From Limnohabitans sp. (GTDB lineage: Bacteria > Pseudomonadota > Gammaproteobacteria > Burkholderiales > Burkholderiaceae_C): a stretch of 6,868 bases of DNA. The stretch is taken from the NCBI GenBank assembly GCA_030729445.1, contig JANQXJ010000064.1, positions 1 to 6,868 on the forward strand, in the 5' to 3' direction. Of the stretch, positions 1-4,557 are shown one piece after another (the first letter of the stretch is position 1; each line of letters starts with the position of its first letter). The translations under genes were made by a program, and so were the position numbers. Below the pieces are notes generated by a model. It was not told where the DNA came from. It made no database searches and saw only the letters and a list, made by a program, of their open reading frames with translations.

Positions 1-156
1 GGCCTGTATCTGGCGGGGGGCAGCGTGCATCCGGGGCCGGGCGTGCCGATGGCGGCTTTGTCCGGACAGCGGGCGGCAGAGGCGCTGATGGCGAGCCTCG
101 CTTCGACCAGCACGTTCCAGACGGGGGCTACCTTTGGTGGTATGTCGACGCCATGA
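1..156 (+). CDS. crtD: CrtD, 3,4-desaturase of acyclic carotenoids (C-terminal end only)
   Basis: Only the last 51 codons are present; the gene starts before the window. CrtD is an FAD-dependent desaturase of the phytoene-desaturase family that introduces the C-3,4 double bond into 1-hydroxy carotenoids (1-hydroxyneurosporene or 1-hydroxylycopene) made by CrtC. The visible piece opens with the family's C-terminal FAD-binding signature (residues GLYLAGGSVHPGPGVPMAAL, then SGQRAAEAL). The same signature appears in variant form in CrtI at the other end of the window. Family membership is clear. Assignment to CrtD rather than another CrtI paralogue rests on the crtC neighbour and on the AGGSVHPG form. 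The stop codon (154-156) overlaps an ATG at 153 in the crtC frame. The DNA just before it also encodes conserved CrtC sequence in another frame (see crtC). Confidence 0.85.
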   Translation, partial: GLYLAGGSVHPGPGVPMAALSGQRAAEALMASLASTSTFQTGATFGGMSTP

Positions 157-1016
157 GCGACGACGGCCAACATGGCATCACCCTCATTGCCTTTGTCGGC
201 AGTGTGTTCTCGCCGTATTACGCCTGGGCGCGTGGGCGTGGTCGATCCAACCCTGACGACCACTGCGCCCTGAACGTGGCCATTTACAGCAAAGGTCAGG
301 GCCGCTGGGCCATGACCGAGCGCGGTCAGCGGCATTGCGCCCGCAGTGCCCGCCAATTCACCATTGGCCCGAGCCAACTCAGCTGGGATGGCGACTGTCT
401 TCACATCGACATCGACGAGGTGTGTGTGCCCATCCCGCGCCGCGTGCGCGGCCGCATCAAGCTCTGGCCGCAGCAACTGTTTGGCTATTCCACACCGCTC
501 GATGTGAACGCCCAGCACCGCTGGGGGCCGCTGGCGCCCAGCTCGCGCATCGAGGTTGACCTGAACGCCCCCGATCTGAAATGGCAAGGCCATGCGTATC
601 TGGATTCCAACGAAGGCGACGAGCCGGTGGACCGGGGTTTTCACACCTGGGATTGGTCGCGGGCCCGCACACGCGACGGCAGCACGGTGGTGTTTTATGA
701 CATGCAAGCGCCCGGCACCGATGACCGCGTGCTCTCGCTGCGCTTCACGCCGCAAGGCACGGTCGAGCCCATCGCCACACCCCCGGTGCAGCGCCTGTCC
801 AAGACCGGCTGGCGCATCGACCGCCGCATGCGCAGCTCGCAAGCGGTGCGTGTGCACGAACAACTCGAAGACACGCCTTTTTACCAGCGTGCCTTGCTGC
901 AATTTGATCACGCAGGCGAACACTTGCTCGCCTTTCACGAAACCCTGTCGGTCCCACGTCTCGTGTCACCGGTGGTTCAAGCCATGCTGCCCTGGCGCAT
1001 GCCGAGGCGGGCTTGA
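153..1016 (+). CDS. crtC: CrtC, carotenoid 1,2-hydratase (hydroxyneurosporene synthase)
   Basis: CrtC adds water across the C-1,2 double bond of neurosporene, lycopene or related acyclic carotenoids, giving the 1-hydroxy products used by CrtD; it acts at or in the membrane. The 287 residues from the ATG at 153 contain the recognised family blocks: IAFVGSVFSPYYAWAR near residue 12, HCALNVAIY near 37, RWAMTERG near 51, DIDEVCVPIPRRVRGR near 86, AYLDSNEGDEP near 147, WDWSRAR near 166, LEDTPFYQR near 240 and a final LPWRMPRR. The start is doubtful. The codons immediately upstream, in the same frame (96-152), encode PRFDQHVPDGGYLWWYVDA, which matches the usual CrtC N-terminus, and the frame stays open to the window edge. 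It holds no ATG, GTG or TTG before 153, and 153 lacks a well-placed Shine-Dalgarno. The real start is therefore probably outside the window, inside crtD. The gene is followed 104 bp later by pucB and is probably co-transcribed with it. Confidence 0.95.
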   Translation: MSDDGQHGITLIAFVGSVFSPYYAWARGRGRSNPDDHCALNVAIYSKGQGRWAMTERGQRHCARSARQFTIGPSQLSWDGDCLHIDIDEVCVPIPRRVRGRIKLWPQQLFGYSTPLDVNAQHRWGPLAPSSRIEVDLNAPDLKWQGHAYLDSNEGDEPVDRGFHTWDWSRARTRDGSTVVFYDMQAPGTDDRVLSLRFTPQGTVEPIATPPVQRLSKTGWRIDRRMRSSQAVRVHEQLEDTPFYQRALLQFDHAGEHLLAFHETLSVPRLVSPVVQAMLPWRMPRRA

Positions 1017-1026
1017 GATGAACAAG

Positions 1027-1100
1027 CTTGAAGGAAATTTCAAGTCAACCCCATTCCTGGCCATGGTGGCCAAGAATAGCCCTCGTGCGGGCCGTGCACG
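1027..1100 (+). promoter_or_regulatory. Three consecutive hairpins in the pucB leader
   Basis: The 104-bp gap between crtC and pucB contains three inverted repeats. The first is CTTGAA (1027-1032) with TTCAAG (1039-1044). The second is ATTC-C-TGGCCA (1053-1063) with TGGCCA-A-GAAT (1067-1077), closing on a 3-base loop with one C/A mismatch. The third is CGTGC (1084-1088) with GCACG (1096-1100). None is followed by a T tract, so they do not look like terminators. No convincing -35/-10 pair is visible in the gap. In purple bacteria, hairpins next to antenna genes often protect processed mRNA, which is the inferred role here. The pucB Shine-Dalgarno AAGGAG (1109-1114) lies just downstream and stays free of the stems. 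Confidence 0.5.
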
Positions 1101-1120
1101 TCTTCTGCAAGGAGAAAACT

Positions 1121-1273
1121 ATGTCTAACTCAGACAAAGTCTGGCCAACGGGACTGACCGAGGCCGAATCGGAGGAGATTCACCGCAATCTCATCCAGGG
1201 TACGCAGATTTTCGGCATGATTGCCGCATTTGCCCATCTGCTGGCCTACATTTACTCACCCTGGCTCAAGTAA
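1121..1273 (+). CDS. pucB: PucB, LH2 antenna beta polypeptide
   Basis: A 50-residue single-helix membrane protein that pairs with PucA and binds BChl a and carotenoid in the peripheral LH2 ring. The N-terminal block DKVWPTGLT and the end AHLLAYIYSPWLK are typical of LH2 beta; LH1 beta normally ends in a WRPWL-like sequence. His39 is the expected ligand of the strongly coupled (B850-type) BChl, and His21 corresponds to beta-His12 of the Rhodopseudomonas acidophila protein, near B800. The ungapped alignment places Gln29 where most LH2 beta chains have the Arg (beta-Arg20 of R. acidophila) that hydrogen-bonds the B800 acetyl group. The start at 1121 is chosen for the AAGGAG Shine-Dalgarno six bases upstream; the frame extends further 5' without homology. 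The stop codon TAA runs directly into the pucA ribosome-binding site, so the two are translationally close. Confidence 0.95.
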   Translation: MSNSDKVWPTGLTEAESEEIHRNLIQGTQIFGMIAAFAHLLAYIYSPWLK

Positions 1274-1285
1274 AGGAGATTCATC

Positions 1286-1480
1286 ATGATCTACTCGAAA
1301 ATGTGGTGTGTGGTGAAACCTTCGGTGGGTATTCCGGTGTTCATTGCGGCTGTGGCGATCTCGTCGTTCAGCGTGCATTTGGCCCTGACGACCAACACCA
1401 CCTGGGTGAAAGACTTTCTTAACGGTGGTACCAAAGTGGTCGCTGCGGCGCCTGCTGCGGATGCTGCAGTGAAGAAGTAA
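1286..1480 (+). CDS. pucA: PucA, LH2 antenna alpha polypeptide (B800-820-like sequence)
   Basis: A 64-residue single-helix antenna protein, partner of PucB. It aligns without gaps to LH2 alpha of Rhodopseudomonas acidophila: Lys5, Trp7, VVKP at 9-12, Gly15, Pro17, His31 (ligand of the ring BChl), TTW at 38-40, and Gly47-Gly48. Met1, which supplies the B800 ligand in that structure, is kept, but the next residues are Ile-Tyr instead of the usual polar pair. Positions 44-45 are Phe-Leu, where ordinary B800-850 antennas have Tyr-Trp or Tyr-Tyr; Phe-Leu is the pattern of B800-820 complexes. The tail after residue 48 is Ala-rich and ends in Lys-Lys, somewhat longer than the classic 53-residue form. 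Translation starts at 1286 behind a strong AAGGAGA site. It lies 12 bases after pucB, and a hairpin separates it from pucC. Confidence 0.95.
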   Translation: MIYSKMWCVVKPSVGIPVFIAAVAISSFSVHLALTTNTTWVKDFLNGGTKVVAAAPAADAAVKK

Positions 1481-1499
1481 AGGGTGAAAGCCCGAACGG

Positions 1500-1519
1500 C
1501 CAGGCGCACATGCGCCTGG
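1500..1519 (+). terminator. Intercistronic hairpin between pucA and pucC (likely attenuator or 3' stabiliser)
   Basis: CCAGGCGCA (1500-1508) pairs perfectly with TGCGCCTGG (1511-1519) around a 2-base centre; the innermost A-T pair would open to give a 4-base loop. The stem is followed by a pyrimidine run, TCTTTCTCTT (1520-1529), which is T-rich but interrupted by C. This is consistent with partial termination or mRNA end protection after pucBA, so that antenna subunits would be made in large excess over PucC. That reading follows known behaviour of puc and puf operons; the activity here is inferred. Confidence 0.65.
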
Positions 1520-1534
1520 TCTTTCTCTTGACTT

Positions 1535-2923
1535 ATGAACACCACCAAAAATCGCAGCAATTGGGGTTCGGCTTTGGCCAGTTGGGGGCCCCGATTTCTT
1601 CCCTTTGCCGACGCCGCCAGCGATGATTTGCCGCTGTCGCGTTTGCTGCGCTTGTCGCTGTTTCAAATTTCTGTCGGCATGGCCATGGTCATGCTGGTGG
1701 GCACCCTCAACCGCGTGATGATCGTGGAGCTCAAAGTCTCCGCCACGCTGGTGTCCTTCATGGTGGCCTTGCCCCTGCTCATGGCGCCTTTGCGCGCACT
1801 CATTGGTTTTCGCTCGGACAACCACCGCTCGCAACTGGGCTGGCGGCGCGTGCCCTACATCTGGATGGGCAGCTTGCTGCAGTTTGGCGGCTTTTCGATC
1901 ATGCCTTTTGCGCTTTTGGTGCTCGCCGGCGCCGGGCAAGCCAGCCAAGCCCCGGCCTGGGTTGGCCAGTTGGGCGCTGCAGGCGCTTTCCTGCTGGTGG
2001 GTCTGGGTATGCACACCGTGCAAACCGCAGGCCTCGCCCTGGCTACCGATCTGGTCCCGCCCGAGCGGCAGCCTCAGGTGGTGGGGCTCATGTACGTCAT
2101 GCAGTTGATCGGCATGATGGCAAGCGCCTTGGTGCTGGGCTATCTGCTGCACGACTACAGTCCTGGCCAGCTGATTCGTGTGGTGCAGGCTGTGGCAGTG
2201 ACCACGCTGGTGCTGAACGTGGTGGCCCTTTGGAAGCAAGAGCCGCGAAGCCGGCTGCGCAAACCCGGCACGCCCATCGAACACACCTTTGCGCAAGCTT
2301 GGCAACTGTTTTGCCAAGGGCCCAACACACTGCGCCGTTTGTTGGCGGTGGGCTTGGGCACCATGGCCTTCACCATGGAAGACGTTTTGCTGGAACCTTA
2401 TGGTGGCGAGATTTTGCACATGAGCGTGTCCAGCACCACGCTGCTCTCGGCCACTTTGGCGCTGGGTGGTCTGCTGGGCTTTGCCTGGGCCTCGCGTGTT
2501 CTGGGGCGAGGTGGTGACGCCTACCGCATGTCTGGCAGGGGCGCCTGGATTGGTTTGCCCGCCTTTGTCTTCGTCGTGGCCTCTGGCCCTCTGGCCATGC
2601 CAGCTTTGTTTGTGCTGGGCATTTTCTTGATTGGCTTAGGGGGTGGTTTGTTTGCACACGGCACCCTCACCGCCACCATGCAGCTGGCACCTGCTGGCCA
2701 AGTTGGCTTGGCCATGGGCGCATGGGGCGCCGTCCAAGCCACAGCGGCGGGTGTCGGTATGGCTGTAGGTGGTTTGGTTCGAGATGCGGTCGCTTTGTTC
2801 AGCACGCCGGTCATGGGCTACTCAGCGGTCTATCTGATTGAAATGCTCTTGTTGGCCCTGACCCTGTGGGCCATGGGACCTTTGCTGCAGCCGCTTGCAC
2901 GGCCAAGACCTAACTCTGCATAA
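1535..2923 (+). CDS. pucC: PucC, LH2 assembly factor of the BCD family of MFS-type membrane proteins
   Basis: A 462-residue polytopic membrane protein with about 12 predicted helices, needed in related bacteria for LH2 assembly, probably by handling bacteriochlorophyll. Recognised segments are GPRFLPFADAASDDLPL near residue 18, the first helix region FQISVGMAMVMLVGTLNRVMI near 43-63, the loop GFRSDNHRSQLGWRRVPYIW at 91-110 (an MFS loop-2/3-like motif with paired Arg), and a Gly-rich GLGGGLFAHGTLTATM in the C-terminal half. Length and ends match the PucC/LhaA family. LhaA, its LH1 counterpart, cannot be fully excluded by eye, but the position directly after pucBA favours PucC. The ATG at 1535 agrees with family N-termini, yet no Shine-Dalgarno precedes it (the upstream bases are pyrimidine-rich). 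Together with the hairpin at 1500-1519 this predicts low expression relative to pucBA. Confidence 0.92.
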   Translation: MNTTKNRSNWGSALASWGPRFLPFADAASDDLPLSRLLRLSLFQISVGMAMVMLVGTLNRVMIVELKVSATLVSFMVALPLLMAPLRALIGFRSDNHRSQLGWRRVPYIWMGSLLQFGGFSIMPFALLVLAGAGQASQAPAWVGQLGAAGAFLLVGLGMHTVQTAGLALATDLVPPERQPQVVGLMYVMQLIGMMASALVLGYLLHDYSPGQLIRVVQAVAVTTLVLNVVALWKQEPRSRLRKPGTPIEHTFAQAWQLFCQGPNTLRRLLAVGLGTMAFTMEDVLLEPYGGEILHMSVSSTTLLSATLALGGLLGFAWASRVLGRGGDAYRMSGRGAWIGLPAFVFVVASGPLAMPALFVLGIFLIGLGGGLFAHGTLTATMQLAPAGQVGLAMGAWGAVQATAAGVGMAVGGLVRDAVALFSTPVMGYSAVYLIEMLLLALTLWAMGPLLQPLARPRPNSA

Positions 2924-2973
2924 TTATCCAACCCCGTTGTTCAACCCACTCTTTTTGCTACCAAGGACTCATC

Positions 2974-3069
2974 ATGGAAATCAAACACATCCTTCTCATC
3001 ATGTTCGTTGTTTTCTGCTTGTTCATGGTCGCCAATTGGTTGAACCGCCCCAAGCGTCCACGCAAGTAA
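2974..3069 (+). CDS. 31-residue single-helix membrane protein at the end of the puc operon
   Basis: A short reading frame that I do not recognise. It begins with ATG six bases after a clear AAGGA site (2963-2967), 50 bp beyond pucC and just before the operon's terminator. The protein has a short charged start (MEIKH), a hydrophobic stretch at about residues 6-20 rich in Ile, Leu, Phe and Val with one Cys, then NWLNRPKRPRK, a strongly basic tail. This suggests one membrane helix with the C-terminus in the cytoplasm by the positive-inside rule. Its good ribosome-binding site, end-of-operon place and protein-like composition argue that it is translated. By position it could be an accessory LH2 subunit or assembly helper, comparable in concept to PucE or gamma-type subunits, but no sequence similarity to those is visible and the role is unknown. 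Confidence 0.6.
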   Translation: MEIKHILLIMFVVFCLFMVANWLNRPKRPRK

Positions 3070-3103
3070 AACGCCCCGTGCCCAGAGCTTTTGCAAAAAA
3101 GCC

Positions 3104-3145
3104 CGCCCACAAAAAAGCCGCTGTGAAGCGGCTTTTTTGTGGGCG
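3104..3145. terminator. Bidirectional intrinsic terminator between convergent operons
   Basis: A perfect 19-bp inverted repeat (3104-3122 with 3127-3145) around the loop GTGA. The core stem AGCCGCT/AGCGGCT is flanked by six A's on the left and six T's on the right, so it reads as a GC stem plus T tract on either strand. It sits 35 bp after the 31-residue gene on the plus strand and 12 bp after the RNA-binding-protein gene on the minus strand. It would end both transcripts. Confidence 0.93.
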
Positions 3146-3156
3146 ACTGAAACAGA

Positions 3157-3450
3157 TCAGTTGCGTGTGTCGCGGTAACCGCTGCCATAGCCGGTGCTCG
3201 GCTCTTTGGGCTTGGAGATGTTCACCACGATCGAGCGACCGCTGACCGACATGCCATTCAGGCCAGTGATGGCGGCTTGGGCTTCTTCGGCGCTGGACAT
3301 TTCGACAAAGGCGAAACCCTTGGAGCGGCCCGTGTCTCGGTCCATCATGACTTTGGCCGACATCACGCCGCCAAATTCAGAAAAGTTTTGACGCAAACTG
3401 GCGTCGTCGATGGTGTAGGGCAAGTTGCCCACGTAAATTTTGCTGCTCAT
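3157..3450 (-). CDS. Small RRM-domain RNA-binding protein
   Basis: A 97-residue protein made of one RNA-recognition motif. RNP2 is IYVGNL (residues 5-10) and RNP1 is KGFAFVEM (44-51), with the aromatic residues Tyr6, Phe46 and Phe48 that stack on RNA bases. The fold continues to about residue 81 and ends in a short Gly/Ser/Tyr tail. This is the bacterial glycine-rich or cyanobacterial Rbp type of single-RRM protein, common in Burkholderiales and often linked to cold or stress responses; its RNA targets are unknown. The start at 3450 has GAAAGG seven bases upstream. It is convergent with the puc operon and shares its terminator. Nothing shows a direct role in photosynthesis; it is probably a housekeeping flank to the cluster. 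Confidence 0.93.
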   Translation of the reverse strand: MSSKIYVGNLPYTIDDASLRQNFSEFGGVMSAKVMMDRDTGRSKGFAFVEMSSAEEAQAAITGLNGMSVSGRSIVVNISKPKEPSTGYGSGYRDTRN

Positions 3451-3517
3451 GGTTGAGCCTTTCAGAGAGGTGGCGTGGCAGCTTCAAAATAAAGCCGACA
3501 TGCAGGGAAAAGCGGAA

Positions 3518-3535
3518 TCTTGGCAAATGCCAAGA
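3518..3535. promoter_or_regulatory. Perfect 18-base palindromic hairpin upstream of the RRM gene
   Basis: TCTTGGCA (3518-3525) and TGCCAAGA (3528-3535) form an 8-bp stem with two bases between. Read on the minus strand it lies between the end of the possible decayed frame (stop at 3570-3572) and the RRM gene start (3450), and a CTTTT run follows it. It could be a weak terminator for anything transcribed from further upstream, or an operator in the RRM gene's promoter region. The sequence alone does not decide. Confidence 0.35.
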
Positions 3536-3569
3536 GGCCGCAGGGAAACGCGCCAGGGGCCGCGAGGCC

Positions 3570-3926
3570 TTAGCGCATTTGTTCGGGGCTGGGGCTGTTT
3601 TGCAGCCAGTCGCGCGTGGTGTCAATGACGCCGCGCGCAGCATGTTGGGTGAAAGCACAAACCTTGTGGTGCAGGCCGGGCGTCAGGTCCAGGCCTTGCA
3701 AAGCAGGGCGAGTCTGGCGCAAAGCCGTGGCAGCGGTTGTTCGGCCAAGGCCGGTGCAAAAAGGGTGTGTCGAGGGCGAAGCGACCGGGGAGCCCGTGCG
3801 GGTGGTAATCGGGGAAATCAAAATCAATCGAGTCGCAAACCATCCAGGGGCTTGCGCAGAGCTGTGAGAAAAGTGCCGAGGCCTGCAGCTCAACAGGAGA
3901 CGGTGTTCGAAATCAATCGGTGCCAA
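3570..3926 (-). pseudogene. Possible decayed minus-strand reading frame, family not recognised
   Basis: This stretch has GC content and codon-like periodicity on the minus strand but no convincing single protein. The last third reads cleanly to a stop at 3570-3572 (ending DTTRDWLQNSPSPEQMR, with G/C-rich third positions). The first part looks more protein-like in a different minus frame (around 3840-3740, SIDFDFPDYHPHGLPGRF). The two would be joined only by a frameshift near 3740. An open frame with an ATG at 3926 spans the whole interval (118 codons) but has no good Shine-Dalgarno and a biased, Ser/Thr/Pro/His-rich composition. I cannot name a family. It may be the remnant of a gene lost near the edge of the photosynthesis cluster, or simply GC-rich spacer. 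Confidence 0.25.
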
Positions 3927-4062
3927 TCCAGACGACGTTCGAGACGTCTGCGGTTTGTTGAGTGGTTCACACTGAACAGAGCATCATTATATTTCTGTTG
4001 GCAATATTAGTCAATAATTTTATTTCTTGAAGTTTGAAAGATGCCTTGACCAACACTCGCCA

Positions 4063-4080
4063 TGTCAAGTCAGTCACACA
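4063..4080. promoter_or_regulatory. PpsR/CrtJ-type box 1 (TGT-N12-ACA)
   Basis: TGT at 4063-4065 and ACA at 4078-4080 are separated by exactly 12 bases, the consensus for the redox/light repressor PpsR (CrtJ) of purple bacteria. The bare six-base consensus is expected once or twice by chance in a window this size. Its support comes from lying in a non-coding AT-rich region 48 bp from a much better box. Confidence 0.5.
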
Positions 4081-4115
4081 CATCCGGCCAAATAAGACAA
4101 ATACAACGATCAAAT

Positions 4116-4148
4116 TGACAAATAAAACTGTCATATTTTTGTGACAGT
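4116..4148. promoter_or_regulatory. PpsR/CrtJ-type box 2 with an extra half-site
   Basis: TGTCATATTTTTGTGACA (4129-4146) is TGT-N12-ACA with extended symmetric arms; the full palindrome is ACTGTCA (4127-4133) and TGACAGT (4142-4148). A third half-site, TGACA at 4116-4120, lies the same 8 bases before TGTCA, so three alternating half-sites start every 13 bp (4116, 4129, 4142). The first half-site overlaps a TTGACA -35-like hexamer. A dimeric or cooperative repressor such as PpsR could cover the promoter. The DNA pattern is seen directly; the identity of the regulator is inferred. Confidence 0.72.
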
Positions 4149-4223
4149 GTTACCATGGATCAGGTGTGTCGTTTTAGAAAGCGTCACCGTCATTGGCCGA
4201 CGATCCAAACCCAGGTGAAAACC

Positions 4224-4352
4224 ATGAACAAATTCAAGATGTCTCAAATTCGCAATAAATCTGGTGTTTATTACGCTGTGGGTATCGCCGTGTTTTCAGC
4301 GTTTTTCTTTGTCATGGTGGTCATCGCCGAGTTGGTGAACCGAAACAGTTGA
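4224..4352 (+). CDS. 42-residue single-helix membrane protein, probably PpsR-regulated
   Basis: I do not recognise the family. The ATG at 4224 is preferred over one at 4155 because AGGTG (4213-4217) sits six bases before it and the earlier start has no ribosome-binding site and adds only basic, unstructured residues. The protein has a basic N-terminus (Lys3, Lys5, Arg10, Lys12), a hydrophobic helix at about residues 14-35, and the short end AELVNRNS, so the N-terminus is predicted cytoplasmic. It contains no His, so it cannot ligate BChl in the way PucA and PucB do. Gly14, Ala18, Ala22 and Ala26 are spaced every four residues, a small-xxx-small ridge suited to helix packing. It lies alone between PpsR-type boxes and the BLUF gene, which it faces. 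The context suggests a photosystem accessory protein, in the spirit of PufX or LH gamma subunits; the function is unknown. Confidence 0.6.
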   Translation: MNKFKMSQIRNKSGVYYAVGIAVFSAFFFVMVVIAELVNRNS

Positions 4353-4557
4353 AAATTTGTAAAGTGGTCAGTGGCATGTGACCTTTTCAAACAGCTAGAG
4401 GCGACTTGTTGTCTCTCTTAACAGCCTAAAAAAATGGTTGTACCGATTTGCGCGAACTTTGACCTCCGCAACGCCAATTGGTTTTTATTGCTTCACAAGC
4501 CCAGCCAAGCTGCTTGTGTCAACACAGCAGTGGCTCAGACATGGAGCGACAGGCGAC
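4353..4557. other. Intergenic gap between convergent genes, no gene seen
   Basis: This 205-bp stretch separates the 42-residue gene from the convergent BLUF gene. It contains a weak hairpin, GGTCA (4366-4370) with TGACC (4379-4383), followed by TTTT, a possible terminator for the plus-strand gene. A second inverted repeat, CACAAGC (4494-4500) with GCTTGTG (4512-4518), has no T tract on either side. A short open frame at 4434-4619 on the plus strand has no ribosome-binding site and runs into the BLUF gene, so it is not called. Confidence 0.4.

Larger units (their letters stand above)
3961..4154 (+). promoter_or_regulatory. AT-rich regulatory region upstream of the 42-residue membrane protein
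   Basis: Composition drops sharply to AT-rich relative to both sides and no reading frame is supported. A TTCACA/TATATT pair (3966-3971 and 3988-3993, 16-base spacer) resembles a sigma-70 promoter. A TTGACA at 4115-4120 is a perfect -35 match but has no good -10 at the usual distance. Two PpsR-type boxes lie in the downstream part and are listed separately. The whole stretch most likely holds the promoter for the gene at 4224. Confidence 0.55.

Noticed and set aside
1028..1120. 5' extension of the pucB frame to an ATG at 1028
   Set aside because: The added 31 residues have no antenna-like sequence and no ribosome-binding site, while the ATG at 1121 has AAGGAG at ideal spacing and matches known PucB N-termini.
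1121..1480. Calling the antenna pair LH1 (pufBA) because it follows crtDC
   Set aside because: PucB has the KVWPTGLT start and SPWLK end, and PucA has the TTW and Gly-Gly pattern of LH2; pucC follows and pufLM does not.
1256..2419. Long minus-strand open frame (387 codons) opposite pucA and pucC
   Set aside because: It is the antisense shadow of pucC: its composition is extremely rich in His, Gln, Arg and Gly with no domain, and the plus strand encodes a clear PucC.
3821..3919. Direct repeat AAATCAATCG at 3821-3830 and 3910-3919
   Set aside because: Only two 10-base copies 89 bp apart with no conserved flanks; not enough to suggest an iteron, CRISPR or attachment site.
3453..4010. Plus-strand open frame of 185 codons in the intergenic region
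   Set aside because: Arg/Gly/Ser-rich low-complexity translation, no ribosome-binding site, and it runs into the AT-rich regulatory region; it looks like a product of high GC content.
4407..4423. Possible third PpsR box after the 42-residue gene
   Set aside because: TGT and ACA are 11 bases apart rather than 12, the arms have no further symmetry, and no gene start is positioned to use it.
4494..4518. Inverted repeat CACAAGC/GCTTGTG as a terminator for the BLUF gene
   Set aside because: No T tract follows the stem on the minus strand (the sequence there is A-rich) or on the plus strand, so intrinsic termination is not supported.
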